Below are positions 1 to 9,589 of a DNA stretch of 64,000 bases, piece by piece. This stretch comes from Martelella alba (GTDB lineage: Bacteria > Pseudomonadota > Alphaproteobacteria > Rhizobiales > Rhizobiaceae). The notes beneath the pieces were generated by a model. It was not told the origin of the DNA. It searched no databases and saw nothing but the letters and a program-made list of their open reading frames with translations. Every line of letters begins with the position of its first letter. Position 1 is the stretch's first letter. The position numbers and the translations under genes are program-made. The stretch lies in assembly GCF_006516955.1 (NCBI RefSeq), contig NZ_VHLG01000009.1, positions 1 to 64,000 on the forward strand, read 5' to 3'.

Positions 1-48
1 AAAAATTTAAACCGCATAAATCAAAAAATTTATGTGCGGTCTATTTCG

Positions 49-837
49 ATGCTAATGGTTATAAATCTTGATCGGCAACAAGACAGACTTACCAAAATCC
101 AGGAAAATCTGGAATTGCAACGGTTAAAGTTCCAACGCATTCAGGCCTGCGACGGAAAACTGATGCCAAAAACTGCAGCAGATAGCCTATGCCGATATCC
201 GGCGGCAGGCGGCTTCGAGATGTCACCAGAGGAAGTCGCCTGCTATGTCAGCCATGTCGCGGCGTGGAAAAAACTGCTGACGTCGCAGGAACCTCACGCA
301 ATTATCCTTGAAGATGACGTGGTGCTCGGAGAGGGAAGCGGCGCGATTCTCAAACACCTCGCCTGGGTTCCTGAAGACGTCGATATCATCAAGCTGGAGA
401 CCTGGCGTAAACGGCTGTCCATCGCGCAGCGACCATGCAAAACGGTCGAGGGACGCGGCATCTATCGCTTGCGGAGCCATCACGCTGGCACGGCAGCCTA
501 CATCATCAGCCGCCAGGGGGCCGAAAAAGCCCTCCAGCATTCCACACCGATGAAATGCCCAATCGATGTAGCGCTTTTCAACCCGCTTTACGGCAATGCC
601 CGCGCCTTCAGAATATATCAGATGGCACCGGCGCTCTGCATCCAGCGCCGCCTGTTTGATGGCAGCGGTGCCGGACAGGTTGAAAGCGATTTCGGAATAT
701 CCGAGCGCGGACACACCCGTTCCTACGGCAAGAACTGGCGGGAGCGCAGCTTTCATTTCTCCGTTCTTTGCCTGCGACGGATCATCATGAGAGTCTCGCA
801 TTTTCTGTCCGGGCGAAAACGCGTAGACTTTTGTTGA
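49..837 (+). CDS. Glycosyltransferase family 25 (LPS biosynthesis type)
   Basis: Family 25 glycosyltransferases transfer sugars to lipooligosaccharide or other acceptors in the cytoplasm. The N-terminus carries the family opening VINLDRQQDR, then GCH-like context around ACYVSHVAAWK and the acidic motif AIILEDDV (about residue 90), the expected nucleotide-sugar/metal site. The protein is about 262 residues, normal for the family. An upstream in-frame GTG at 34 and a second ATG at 55 are alternative starts; none has a convincing Shine-Dalgarno, and 49 is chosen because it places the conserved VINLDR strand immediately after the start. The gene stands alone, convergent with thrS, and the short upstream sequence is A+T-rich. 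The acceptor sugar cannot be told from sequence. Confidence 0.8.
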   Translation: MLMVINLDRQQDRLTKIQENLELQRLKFQRIQACDGKLMPKTAADSLCRYPAAGGFEMSPEEVACYVSHVAAWKKLLTSQEPHAIILEDDVVLGEGSGAILKHLAWVPEDVDIIKLETWRKRLSIAQRPCKTVEGRGIYRLRSHHAGTAAYIISRQGAEKALQHSTPMKCPIDVALFNPLYGNARAFRIYQMAPALCIQRRLFDGSGAGQVESDFGISERGHTRSYGKNWRERSFHFSVLCLRRIIMRVSHFLSGRKRVDFC

Positions 838-1086
838 GGCACAGCTGGCAGCAGCCTGAGCCTACTCCGCTCTGCCGGAATGGGTTGTTCGGCGTTCCCA
901 CATATTGTTCCGCGCGCGATCTTGGCGTCTCTCAACCAAGCCGGGTCATCGGCCTGTGGTCCGGCTTTCTGTTTGATTGTATCCGATCGGTGGAAATGCG
1001 ACTTCAGCTTTCCGCCTGATGCTTCAGCCAAATAAAAACGCCGCCTCGTTGACCGGGGCGGCGTTTCTCATTCAGAACACGCGATT
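838..1086. other. Intergenic region between convergent genes
   Basis: This 249-bp gap between the glycosyltransferase and thrS contains the thrS terminator near its right end. I see no other supported gene; short ORFs on both strands lack SD sequences and family resemblance. Confidence 0.5.
1036..1066 (-). terminator. Rho-independent terminator of thrS
   Basis: A 10-bp perfect stem (1036-1045 with 1057-1066) is followed on the minus strand by a T-rich run (TTTTATT). It sits about 20 bp beyond the thrS stop codon. Confidence 0.85.
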
Positions 1087-3066
1087 TCAGGAGGCCAGCA
1101 ATTGTTTCAGCCGCACCTGATCCGGCGGCGTTGCCTCATCGACCAGCGTGGCCAACGCATCGGCAAGCGTCATAGAGGCCTGATCGCGCGAACCGAGCCG
1201 GCGGATATTGACCGTCTCTTCCTCTGCCTCGCGCATACCGCAAACCAGGATTACCGGCACCTTGGCGACTGAATGTTCACGGACCTTATAGTTGATCTTC
1301 TCGTTGCGGAAATCGGTTGCAACGGAAAGACCGGCAGCGCGCAGACGGTCAGCAACCTTGCGGCCGTAGTCATCAGCCTCCGACGTGATCGTCGCGACCA
1401 CGACCTGCATTGGTGCGAACCACAGCGGCATATGGCCGGCATGGTTCTCGATCAGAATGCCGAGGAAACGCTCCAGCGAACCGCAGATAGCGCGGTGAAC
1501 CATGACCGGCTGACGCTTTTCCGAGCTCGAATCGATGTAGAAGGCACCGAAACGTTCCGGTAGGTTGAAATCGACCTGGGTCGTGCCGCACTGCCATTCG
1601 CGGCCGATCGCATCCTTCAGCGTATATTCGAATTTCGGCCCGTAAAACGCGCCCTCGCCCGGCAGGATACCGGTCTTGATGCGGCCGCCGGATTGCTCCT
1701 CGATCGTCTTCAGAACGCCGGTCATGATTTCTTCGGCGTGATCCCACAGGTCATCGGAACCGACACGTTTTTCCGGACGGGTCGAGAGCTTGACCACGAC
1801 TTCCTCAAAGCCGAAATCCTTATAGACCGAGAGGATCAGATCATTGATCTTCAGGCATTCCTCGGCCAGCTGCTCTTCGGTGCAGAAGATGTGGGCATCG
1901 TCCTGGGTGAAGCCGCGCACGCGCATCAGGCCATGCATGGCACCCGACGGCTCATAACGATGAACGACACCAAATTCCGCATATCGGATAGGCAGTTCGC
2001 GATAAGACTTCAGACCATGCTTGAACAGCTGAACGTGGCCGGGGCAGTTCATCGGCTTCAGCGCGAAGACACGCTTGTCTTCCGCTTCCTCATCGGCGCA
2101 GGCGACCGCGAACATGTTTTCACGGTACCATTCCCAGTGGCCTGACGTCTTCCACAGGGACGTGTCGAGCACCTGCGGCGCATTGACTTCCTCATAATCG
2201 CCAGCCAGCCGGCGGCGCATATAGGCCGTCAGCGACTGGAACATGCGCCAGCCCTTGGAATGCCAGAACACGACTCCCGGACCCTCTTCCTGGAAATGGA
2301 ACAGGTCCATCTCGCGGCCGAGGCGGCGATGATCGCGCTTCTCGGCCTCCTCGAGGAAGGTCAGATAGGCATCGAGCTGTTTCTGATCGGCCCAGGCCGT
2401 GCCGTAAATGCGGGTCAGCATCGGATTATTGCTGTCGCCGCGCCAATAGGCACCGGCCACCTTCATCAGCTTGAAGGCCGTGCCGATCTGCCCCGTCGAG
2501 GCCATATGCGGGCCACGGCACAGATCGAACCAATCGCCCTGATGATAGATCTTGACGTCCTGATCTTCGGGAATGGCATCGACAAGCTCGACCTTGTAGG
2601 CCTCGCCCTTGTCAGCGAAAACCTGCTTGGCCTTGTCGCGCGACCAGACATCCTTGGTGAAGGGCGCATTGCGGGCAATGATCTCCTTCATCTTCTTTTC
2701 GATCCGCGGCAGATCTTCCGGCGTGAAGGGCGTTTCACGGGCGAAATCGTAATAGAAGCCGTTTTCGATGACCGGGCCGATCGTGACCTGGGTACCGGGC
2801 CACAATTCCTGTACCGCTTCAGCCATGACATGGGCTGCGTCATGCCGGATCAGCTCCAGCGCGCGGTCATCGGTGCGGGTAACGATCTCAACATGGCCAT
2901 TGGCGACGGGATCGGCGAGATCGCGCAATTCACCATCAAGGGCAATCGCTACGGCCTTCTTGGCCAGCGACTTGGAAATCGATTCCGCTACATCGCGGCC
3001 GGTCGTGCCGACGGCGTAGTCGCGCTTGGAACCATCTGGAAAAACAAGGGAAATCTGCTCAGACAT
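1087..3066 (-). CDS. thrS: Threonine--tRNA ligase
   Basis: Class II threonyl-tRNA synthetase, 659 residues, charging tRNA-Thr in the cytoplasm. Domain order is canonical: TGS (about 1-63), the SAD editing domain with metal ligands HDAAH (H75, H79) and C183/H187 in DLCRGPH, the catalytic core with the zinc ligand Cys341 in PMNCPGH, motif 3 with [12 protein letters not shown], and a C-terminal anticodon-binding domain. The start at 3066 is preferred over the ATG at 3069 because AGGAG lies 6 nt upstream of it. The gene is monocistronic with its own terminator. No T-box leader is expected in proteobacteria and none is seen. Confidence 0.97.
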   Translation of the reverse strand: MSEQISLVFPDGSKRDYAVGTTGRDVAESISKSLAKKAVAIALDGELRDLADPVANGHVEIVTRTDDRALELIRHDAAHVMAEAVQELWPGTQVTIGPVIENGFYYDFARETPFTPEDLPRIEKKMKEIIARNAPFTKDVWSRDKAKQVFADKGEAYKVELVDAIPEDQDVKIYHQGDWFDLCRGPHMASTGQIGTAFKLMKVAGAYWRGDSNNPMLTRIYGTAWADQKQLDAYLTFLEEAEKRDHRRLGREMDLFHFQEEGPGVVFWHSKGWRMFQSLTAYMRRRLAGDYEEVNAPQVLDTSLWKTSGHWEWYRENMFAVACADEEAEDKRVFALKPMNCPGHVQLFKHGLKSYRELPIRYAEFGVVHRYEPSGAMHGLMRVRGFTQDDAHIFCTEEQLAEECLKINDLILSVYKDFGFEEVVVKLSTRPEKRVGSDDLWDHAEEIMTGVLKTIEEQSGGRIKTGILPGEGAFYGPKFEYTLKDAIGREWQCGTTQVDFNLPERFGAFYIDSSSEKRQPVMVHRAICGSLERFLGILIENHAGHMPLWFAPMQVVVATITSEADDYGRKVADRLRAAGLSVATDFRNEKINYKVREHSVAKVPVILVCGMREAEEETVNIRRLGSRDQASMTLADALATLVDEATPPDQVRLKQLLAS

Positions 3067-3239
3067 CATCTTCTCCTAAGCCAGTCCCGCCAACGAATGC
3101 GGGTGGTGATTGCCGGGCCGCCAGCGTAGCAAACGGCGCGGTTATGGATTATCGCCTGCCAGCAACCAGAAAGGCTGATCAGAAGGCATCGGGCGAATGC
3201 GCCGTTTGATAAAGAAAAAGCCAGCAGCGGTAAAGGAAA

Positions 3240-3261
3240 ATCCGGCGCCGAAGCACCGGAT
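3240..3261 (-). terminator. Rho-independent terminator of the outer-membrane protein gene
   Basis: On the minus strand a 9-bp stem (one G-T pair) closes a TTCG tetraloop and is followed by TTTTCCTTT. It lies about 50 bp past the stop codon of the beta-barrel gene. Confidence 0.8.
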
Positions 3262-3311
3262 CCCGTTCAGATCAACGATATTGCGAAAAGATCTCCGCAC
3301 ATCCGCAAAGG

Positions 3312-4001
3312 TCAGAAATGCAGGCCGATCGCCGCCGTCACCGTGTTGCTGTGAACATCAAGATCGGCCTTGCCATAGCCAGCAAGAAGGCCACCGCTGA
3401 TCGAGGCCGTCGGGAAGCCCGTATAGCGATACTCGATGCGGCCAAAGAGCCTGCTGGTAAAGGCGTAGTCTACGCCGGCACCAAATGTATAACCATAGAC
3501 TGTCGATGTGCTGTCATCGGAACCGATCTGGTCGTGCACGCTCTGGATCGCAAGACCGCCAGTGGAATAAAGCAGCGCATTGCCGAGCGCATAGCCAAGC
3601 CGCCCGCGCACAGAGCCACCCCATTCCGCGCCGATCTTCTCGGTCCCGACATAGGGAACGGCATAGGTCTTCTCATTCCATTGCCTGATCACGTCGCCTT
3701 CGATACCGACAACCAGCTTGTTGTCGAACTGATAGTCATAACCGGCAAAGACCGACGCCATGCCGCCATTGAAATCATCCGAAACAGAGCCCCCGCCCGG
3801 AAGGGTCGAACTGGCGTGGAGCCAGGAATAGCCGCCGCCGGCGCCGAGATAAAAGCCGGTCCAGTCCATCGTGGCGGGCGCGGCCATGGCAGCGCTGTTG
3901 TCATAAGGCACCGCTGTAATGTCGGCGGCAAAGGCTGGCAGTGCCAAGCCAGAGCAAAGCAAGGCAAGAACAAGTGACGTCTTCAAGAGTGCATTCCCCA
4001 T
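3312..4001 (-). CDS. Outer-membrane beta-barrel protein (Omp25/Omp31/RopB type)
   Basis: A 229-residue precursor with a signal peptide ending AFA-A near residue 25, then the motif WTGFYLGAGGGYSW typical of rhizobial and Brucella Omp25/31-family porin-like proteins. Alternating amphipathic strands follow (FAGYDYQF, VVGIEGDV, GSVRGRLGYA, FGRIEYRYT), and the chain ends in the aromatic outer-membrane signature HF. Its probable role is a structural 8-stranded barrel. The gene is monocistronic with a strong terminator. There are many paralogues in this group, so no gene symbol is assigned. Confidence 0.88.
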   Translation of the reverse strand: MGNALLKTSLVLALLCSGLALPAFAADITAVPYDNSAAMAAPATMDWTGFYLGAGGGYSWLHASSTLPGGGSVSDDFNGGMASVFAGYDYQFDNKLVVGIEGDVIRQWNEKTYAVPYVGTEKIGAEWGGSVRGRLGYALGNALLYSTGGLAIQSVHDQIGSDDSTSTVYGYTFGAGVDYAFTSRLFGRIEYRYTGFPTASISGGLLAGYGKADLDVHSNTVTAAIGLHF

Positions 4002-4170
4002 TTACACCGATCCGACAAGACAGCATCCGCACAGCCAGAACCGGATATTAACAATCGTCAAAAAGCCAAATCTGCGCGGCAATCGAGAGCGACAGCACAC
4101 GCTTTGCCATGATTACGCCTTACCTATTAATACGCAAGTGCGAATAGAACAGCGCCATAGCCACAATCAC

Positions 4171-4659
4171 CTATTCGCCCGAACCCTTGCTGGGTTCCAG
4201 CACCATGTAATCAAGCGGCAACTCGGTCGAGAACTTGATCTGTTCCATGGCGAATGAGGAGGATACGTCACGGATCTCGATCTTGGCGATCAGGCGCTTG
4301 TAGAAAGCGTCATAGGCAGCGATATCCGGCACTACCACACGCAGGAGATAATCGACATCCCCGCTCATGCGGTAGAATTCCAGCACTTCCGGAAAGCCGG
4401 AGATGACCTCGGCGAAGCGCTTCAGCCATTCCACCGAATGGCTGTTGGTGCGGATGGAAACGAAAACAGTGACATTGGCATTGATCCGCTCGGGATCCAG
4501 CAGCGCAACGCGGCGCTTGATCACACCCTCTTCTTCCATCTTCTGGATGCGGCGCCAGCATGGCGTCGTCGAAAGGCCCACTTTCTTGCCGATATCGGCA
4601 ACCGCCAGTGTGGTATCCTCCTGCAGGAGGCGCAAAATTTTCCTATCCAGACGATCCAT
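4171..4659 (-). CDS. Lrp/AsnC family transcriptional regulator
   Basis: A 162-residue regulator. It opens with the AsnC-type helix-turn-helix (MDRLDRKILRLLQEDT through TTPCWRRIQKMEEEGVI), followed by a RAM ligand-binding domain containing the characteristic GDVDYLLRV strand. The start at 4659 follows a good SD (GGAGGA) 6 nt upstream; the 15-residue upstream extension is rejected. It lies downstream of the UDG-family gene on the same strand but 61 bp apart, so it probably has its own promoter. The ligand is likely an amino acid, by family; the target genes are unknown. Confidence 0.92.
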   Translation of the reverse strand: MDRLDRKILRLLQEDTTLAVADIGKKVGLSTTPCWRRIQKMEEEGVIKRRVALLDPERINANVTVFVSIRTNSHSVEWLKRFAEVISGFPEVLEFYRMSGDVDYLLRVVVPDIAAYDAFYKRLIAKIEIRDVSSSFAMEQIKFSTELPLDYMVLEPSKGSGE

Positions 4660-4720
4660 TTCTGTCCTCCGTGAAATATTTTTCTGCATATAGCAGATTT
4701 TCATACAACTGGAAGGAATT

Positions 4721-5353
4721 TTATTCTGAAACGATATCGTTCACGGCCTGCCGCAGCACCGGCAGAAGCTCGGCCTCGAACCATGGATTCCGTTTCAGCC
4801 AACCCGAATTGCGCCAGCTGGGGTGCGGCAGCGGCAAAATGCGCGGCGCAGTATTCACCATGAAAGGCTCACGCCAGGCGACCACCGTATCGGTCATGGT
4901 TCTGCGGCATTTTTCGCCCATATGCCATTTCATCGCATAATGCCCGATAGTAAGCACCAGTTCGAGCTGCGGCATGGCCGCCATCACTTCGGTCCGCCAC
5001 AAGGCTGCGCATTCCCGCCGTGGCGGCAGGTCATGGCCGTTGGCGTCATAGCCCGGGAAACAGAAGCCCATTGGCACAATGGCAAAGCGACCCGGATCGT
5101 AGAAGACCTCACGGCCGACACCAAGCCAGTTCCTGAGCCTGTCGCCCGAGGCATCATTGAACGGCAGCCCCGTTTCATGCACGCGCAGTCCAGGCGCCTG
5201 CCCGGCGATCAGGATTTTGGCCTTGCGGGACAGGATACAGACCGGCCGCGGCTCATGTGGCAGGGCTTTCCCCATACCGCCGGCCGGCTGGTCCCGGCAG
5301 ATCCGGCAGGCAGCGATGCGCTGCGAAAGCTGAGCGATCCGTTCCGCCGTCAT
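4721..5353 (-). CDS. Uracil-DNA glycosylase-fold protein
   Basis: A 210-residue protein of the UDG superfamily. It has the motif A-like segment LIAGQAPGLRVHETGLPFND (about residues 48-67), the partner motif LPLPHPSWRN near the C-terminus, and the intervening LVLTIGHYAMKW. These match the cytosolic uracil-DNA glycosylase-like family rather than classical Ung. It probably acts on deaminated bases in DNA repair, but activity within this branch varies. Only one N-terminal CxxC-like pair is present (CRICRDQ), so an iron-sulfur cluster is not clearly supported. It is transcribed away from the histidine kinase gene. Confidence 0.75.
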   Translation of the reverse strand: MTAERIAQLSQRIAACRICRDQPAGGMGKALPHEPRPVCILSRKAKILIAGQAPGLRVHETGLPFNDASGDRLRNWLGVGREVFYDPGRFAIVPMGFCFPGYDANGHDLPPRRECAALWRTEVMAAMPQLELVLTIGHYAMKWHMGEKCRRTMTDTVVAWREPFMVNTAPRILPLPHPSWRNSGWLKRNPWFEAELLPVLRQAVNDIVSE

Positions 5354-5464
5354 TTTGTCTCCCGCTGTCTTTTTCCTTAAAAAACAGCACTAACGAATTC
5401 TTTACGTGAAGTTTTTCTTAACAAATCGCTCCTATCTTCACCATTGGTAATGATGGGGACGACC

Positions 5465-7192
5465 ATGCTCAAACACGCCAAATCACATGCACAGGCAGCA
5501 CTGACAACAGGCAATGATGACGGCTCTGACATGTCCGAGGCCGAAATTTCAAGACCTTTTGTCAGAACGCCTGATATTGGCAAGACCAGAGCAGCCGTTG
5601 GCCGCATCCTCAGCCAGAGCCCCATTGCCGCCATTCTGATTGCCACACTGACAGCGGCGGTACTTTATCTTGGCCATGACCTTTCCATCACACTCTGGGC
5701 GGGGCTTGCGCTGGTTCTCGGCCTTGCAGCCTTTGCCCTGCTGCGCAATGCCAAGGACGCCCTTGCCAGGGGTGAAGAGACGACAGTCTGGCATGCGCGT
5801 ATCATCGGCGCGCTCTGGCTTGCTGGTGGCATATGGGCTTTGCTTGCCTGGTTTGATTGCCCGACCTGCGGGCCGCTGACCTTTCCCTTTCTCAAAGCTA
5901 CGGTCCTGCTGATTGCACTCGTCGTGCTGACCATTTCGGCCAAAGGACTGAGGCTGGCGGCATTCCACATCTTCATGCCTGCGGCCAGCGCCTTTGCCTT
6001 CGTCGCCCTTTCATCAAGACTGCCGACAGACATTCTGACCGGCGTCGTTATTGCCGTCGTCATGCTGTTCATGGCCTATTTCAGCGGCATTATGGAAAAG
6101 GCCGACACCGAGCTCGATCATAGCCGCACCGAGGGCGAAGTTCTGGCGCGCGACCTTGCGGCAAGCCGCACCGCCAATGCCGAGGCGCTGGCCAATGCCG
6201 AACAGGCAAACCGCACCAAGGCGGCCTTTCTCGCGGCCATGTCGCATGACCTGAGAACACCGCTCAACGCCATTATCGGCTTCTCCGAGATCATGAAGGA
6301 TGGGGTGATGGGCCCGGTCGGCAACCCGGTCTATCGCGAATATGTCAGCGATATCCACAAATCCGGCCGCCATCTTCTGTCGATGATCGATGGTGTCCTG
6401 GACATGTCGCGCCTTGAGGCCGGCAATTACCGGCTCGACGAACGCAGCATCCGCCTGTCCGGCATCATTGATGTCGCCATGACGATTGCCGCCATTGAAG
6501 CCGCGCAGCGCGCTGTTTCCATCCGTGCCGAGATTGAACAGGGCCTCGTACCAGTCAACGCCGATGAACGTGCCCTGCGCCAGATCCTGCTGAACCTTCT
6601 TTCCAATGCGATTAAATTCTCGCCGAAAGGCGGGGAAATCGTCATTCGCGCCGGCTGGAGCAAAAGCGGCGGCCAATATCTTTCCGTCAAGGATCAGGGC
6701 GACGGCATGAGCGAGGATGAGCTGTCCCGCGTCACCGAGCCCTTCATCCGCGGCAAGGTTGCCGCCAGCACGCAGGGCTTTGGTCTCGGCCTGTCCATCG
6801 TCCGCGAGCTAGCCGAAGCCCATCAGGCATCGCTGGTATTGAATTCTGCCCCCGGAGCCGGAACCGAAGCCATCCTCGAACTGCCGATGGCCCGGGTCGC
6901 ACATCTGAAGCTTTCAGCCTCTGTCAGCACAGAGCAAACCATCGACCTGCCGCTGTCATCCGAACTGCACCTGCCTTTCGATCCGACAAGCATCACACTT
7001 GAAGCCTCGGCCACGGCAGAGACAAAAAGCGCAAAGTCACGCCTGGCCGCAGCCCTTGCGCGCCGTGCCAGCCGTCAACCCGCACAAGATGCCGCACCGG
7101 CCGACAAGACAGATGACACGAGCCTCGATCTTCTGCTTGAGGAAGGCATTATCGATGCATTGGAAAATCACCGCGAAACCCACGCAGCCTGA
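5465..7192 (+). CDS. Membrane-bound sensor histidine kinase (DivJ/PleC/PdhS-like)
   Basis: About 575 residues. The N-terminal 210 residues contain five or six hydrophobic segments, then a coiled region leads into HisKA with FLAAMSHDLRTPLNAIIGFS (phospho-acceptor His261) and the extended dimerisation helix VYREYVSDIHKSGRHLL, which resembles the alphaproteobacterial DivJ/PleC group. HATPase_c boxes follow (NLLSNAIKFS, KDQGDGM, GFGLGLSIV). About 110 residues of low-complexity tail lie after the ATPase domain. The start at 5465 has GGGGA upstream; in-frame starts exist at 5444 (TTG), 5450 and 5453. No response regulator is adjacent, typical of cell-cycle kinases. A role in the DivK/CtrA pathway is inference only. 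Confidence 0.85.
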   Translation: MLKHAKSHAQAALTTGNDDGSDMSEAEISRPFVRTPDIGKTRAAVGRILSQSPIAAILIATLTAAVLYLGHDLSITLWAGLALVLGLAAFALLRNAKDALARGEETTVWHARIIGALWLAGGIWALLAWFDCPTCGPLTFPFLKATVLLIALVVLTISAKGLRLAAFHIFMPAASAFAFVALSSRLPTDILTGVVIAVVMLFMAYFSGIMEKADTELDHSRTEGEVLARDLAASRTANAEALANAEQANRTKAAFLAAMSHDLRTPLNAIIGFSEIMKDGVMGPVGNPVYREYVSDIHKSGRHLLSMIDGVLDMSRLEAGNYRLDERSIRLSGIIDVAMTIAAIEAAQRAVSIRAEIEQGLVPVNADERALRQILLNLLSNAIKFSPKGGEIVIRAGWSKSGGQYLSVKDQGDGMSEDELSRVTEPFIRGKVAASTQGFGLGLSIVRELAEAHQASLVLNSAPGAGTEAILELPMARVAHLKLSASVSTEQTIDLPLSSELHLPFDPTSITLEASATAETKSAKSRLAAALARRASRQPAQDAAPADKTDDTSLDLLLEEGIIDALENHRETHAA

Positions 7193-7201
7193 AACAGCGT
7201 T

Positions 7202-7576
7202 TCAGAAAAACACCACATAGGCCGCGTAAAGCCCATTGGCCACCAACAGGCAGAAAGTGGCAAAGGATCCCAGATCCTTGGCGTGTTTGCCGGACAGTGA
7301 ATGTTCCGGCGACACCCGGTCAACCAGTTCCTCGATGGCGGTATTGAGTGCCTCTACGGCAAACAGGACCAGCATCAGCACGGTAAAGACCAGAAACTGC
7401 ATCAGTTGGGCGCCAACGGCCAGAAACAGAATGAGGCCGGCAATGAAGGCGATCAGCTCGTGCCTGAATGCTTCCTCATCAAAGAGCCGCACAGCGCCCC
7501 CGAGCGAATAGCGGGTCGCCGCCACAAGATGGCGAAAACCCTTTTCCTTTTCCACCGGACCTCCGGCCATGCACAT
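7202..7576 (-). CDS. dgkA: Diacylglycerol kinase (DgkA family)
   Basis: A 124-residue inner-membrane enzyme that phosphorylates diacylglycerol to phosphatidate, recycling lipid from membrane glucan or osmoprotectant synthesis. The signature EALNTAIEELVDRVSPEHSL followed by KHAKDLGSFA is clear, with three transmembrane helices. The first residues offer a second start (M3, 7570). It is 41 bp downstream of cobT on the same strand and may be cotranscribed, though the functions are unrelated. It converges with the histidine kinase gene, with 9 bp between the stops. Confidence 0.93.
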   Translation of the reverse strand: MCMAGGPVEKEKGFRHLVAATRYSLGGAVRLFDEEAFRHELIAFIAGLILFLAVGAQLMQFLVFTVLMLVLFAVEALNTAIEELVDRVSPEHSLSGKHAKDLGSFATFCLLVANGLYAAYVVFF

Positions 7577-7617
7577 CTCCCCGTCAAAAGCTTTGGCTGA
7601 CAGGGATTGTGCCGGTA

Positions 7618-8628
7618 TCAGTCGCGGTTCGAAACCCCTGCTTCGGCAAATGTTGCCATACCAGTGTGACAGGCAGCCGCTGACTTGACCAAAGAAGCAG
7701 CCAGGGCCGCGCCCGTACCCTCACCCAGCCGCATGCCGAGCGCCAGAAGCGGGGTTTTGCCAAGCTTCTGGATCAGGCGCAGATGACCGGGCTCACCGGA
7801 AACATGGCCGATAAGGCAGTGATCGAGTGCGTGGGGATTGGCCGCCTTCAGCACAGCCGCAGCAGCCGTAACGACGAAACCATCGAGCAGCACCGGCACT
7901 TTCTGCATGCGCGCGGCCAGGATGGCGCCCGCCATGGCTGCAAGTTCGCGGCCGCCGAGACGCCGCAATACTTCAAGCGGATCGCCAAGATGATCCCTGT
8001 GAAGCGCCACAGCCTCATCGACAGCGCGGATCTTGCGGGCCAGAACCTCGCCTTCCGCCCCGGTACCCGGACCGACCCAATCCTCAGCCTTGCCGCCGAA
8101 AAGTCCCATGGAGATGGCGGCGGCGATGGTGGTATTGGCAATGCCCATCTCGCCCAGGCAGAGCAGGTCAACACCACCGGCAACCGCTTCCATGCCATAG
8201 GCCATGGTGGCTGCACAGTCGCGCTCGGAAAGGGCTGCTTCCTTGGTAATGTCGCCGGTCGGATAGTCGAGCGCCAGATCGAAGATTTTCAGGCTCAGAT
8301 CATTGGTGGCGCAGATCTGATTGACGGCCGCGCCGCCCGCAGCAAAATTATCGACCATCTGCTTGGTCACGCTTGCCGGATAGGGCGAGACGCCCTGTGC
8401 CGCCACGCCGTGATTACCGGCGAAGACGGCAACCATCGGCCTGTTGACGGCCGGGGTTCGCCCCGACCAGGCGGCAAGCCACATGGCGATTTCCTCAAGA
8501 CGGCCGAGCGAGCCCTCAGGCTTGGTCAGCTGCGCGTTGCGCTTGCGAGCCGCCGACAGCGCGGGCGTGTCGGCACCCGGCAGGTTCTGGATGAGATCGC
8601 GAAAATCGTCGAAAGGCTGGCCAGTCAT
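7618..8628 (-). CDS. cobT: Nicotinate-nucleotide--dimethylbenzimidazole phosphoribosyltransferase
   Basis: CobT activates 5,6-dimethylbenzimidazole to alpha-ribazole phosphate for the lower loop of cobalamin. The family is clear from KPEGSLGRLEEIA, VFAGNHGVAAQGVS, LCLGEMGIANTT and the C-terminal GMRLGEGTGAALA. The chain is 336 residues from the start at 8628, chosen because AAGGA lies 9 nt upstream; the ATG at 8634 is only 3 nt from that SD. It is divergent from cobS across 139 bp, so nucleotide-loop assembly genes sit back to back. Confidence 0.95.
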   Translation of the reverse strand: MTGQPFDDFRDLIQNLPGADTPALSAARKRNAQLTKPEGSLGRLEEIAMWLAAWSGRTPAVNRPMVAVFAGNHGVAAQGVSPYPASVTKQMVDNFAAGGAAVNQICATNDLSLKIFDLALDYPTGDITKEAALSERDCAATMAYGMEAVAGGVDLLCLGEMGIANTTIAAAISMGLFGGKAEDWVGPGTGAEGEVLARKIRAVDEAVALHRDHLGDPLEVLRRLGGRELAAMAGAILAARMQKVPVLLDGFVVTAAAAVLKAANPHALDHCLIGHVSGEPGHLRLIQKLGKTPLLALGMRLGEGTGAALAASLVKSAAACHTGMATFAEAGVSNRD

Positions 8629-8767
8629 GGGCATCTGTCCTTGAATGCTTCAATGGTGCAGCAGTGCCGCCCGTGGCGGCGCACCGGAAATCACTTTATG
8701 CCTGCTTCTTAATCGGCAATAACGCCAGCGACAACACCGCGATCAATGAGAATCGGGTTCCCGCAGA

Positions 8768-9547
8768 ATGAAATTACATCGTCTGACCTCCGATTGCGTC
8801 GAGGCAATCGCCTTCCTGACCCGCCTGCCACTTCCGGCCTGTCTTTTCCCGAACAGCCCGGCAGGGGCGAAAGCCGCCTGGGCTTTTCCGCTGGCCGGCA
8901 TCATCGCCACGCTTCCGTCAGCGCTGGTTTTAATTGTCATCCTGCCGCTTGGCGCAAATCCCTACCTTGCGGGTTTCGCCGCGATCGGCCTTTCGGTTCT
9001 TTTCACCGGCGCACTGCATGAGGATGGCCTGGCCGACAGTGCCGACGGGCTGATGGTCATGAGAGACCGCGAAAAATCGCTCGCGATCATGAAGGACAGC
9101 GCCAATGGCACTTTTGCCACGCTGGCCCTTGTCCTCTCGGTCACGCTGCGGGCCACGGCACTGGCCAGCGTCGCAGCAAGCGTTTCCGCACTTGCCGCAG
9201 CACTTTTGCTGCTGGGCATCGCAGCCCTTTCACGTGCAGCCATGGTTTGCCATTGGCACGCCCTCCACGCAGCGCGGCGCGATGGCGCGGCGGCAAGCCT
9301 TGGGCGGCCAGGGTTTTCGACAATGCTTGCCGCATTCCTGATCGGCCTTGCGGCCTTTGTCCTGACCAGCACCATTTCCGGCACGATGCCGGGCGCCCTT
9401 GGCGGCATCGCCATTGCCCTCGCAGCCGTCTTCATGTTCACACTGCGCTGTCATCGGCAGATTGATGGCCATACCGGCGACACGATCGGCGCCAGCGAGC
9501 AGATTGCCGAAATCGCCCTCCTTGCAGGCCTTGCGCTTTTCAGCTGA
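8768..9547 (+). CDS. cobS: Adenosylcobinamide-GDP ribazoletransferase
   Basis: CobS joins adenosylcobinamide-GDP to alpha-ribazole (phosphate) in the last step of cobalamin synthesis. It is a 259-residue polytopic membrane protein with the family motif GALHEDGLADSADGL and IMKDSANGTFA (residues about 82-115) and a C-terminal DGHTGDTIGASEQIAE. It pairs with the divergent cobT. No cobalamin-riboswitch-like sequence is seen in the 139-bp shared upstream region. Confidence 0.93.
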   Translation: MKLHRLTSDCVEAIAFLTRLPLPACLFPNSPAGAKAAWAFPLAGIIATLPSALVLIVILPLGANPYLAGFAAIGLSVLFTGALHEDGLADSADGLMVMRDREKSLAIMKDSANGTFATLALVLSVTLRATALASVAASVSALAAALLLLGIAALSRAAMVCHWHALHAARRDGAAASLGRPGFSTMLAAFLIGLAAFVLTSTISGTMPGALGGIAIALAAVFMFTLRCHRQIDGHTGDTIGASEQIAEIALLAGLALFS

Positions 9548-9589
9548 GGCCCGATATCTAGACTGTGCCGGATATTCAAGGAAAACCGC

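Noticed and set aside
2260-3129. 289-codon plus-strand ORF antisense to thrS
   Set aside because: It is an antisense shadow of a strongly supported synthetase gene; high G+C coding regions often give such frames.
3197-3400. 67-codon plus-strand ORF opposite the outer-membrane protein gene
   Set aside because: It runs across the terminator and into the antisense of a well-supported gene, with no SD.
8629-8767. Possible cobalamin riboswitch between divergent cobT and cobS
   Set aside because: The 139-bp gap lacks the conserved B12-box pattern and is too short for a typical element plus expression platform.
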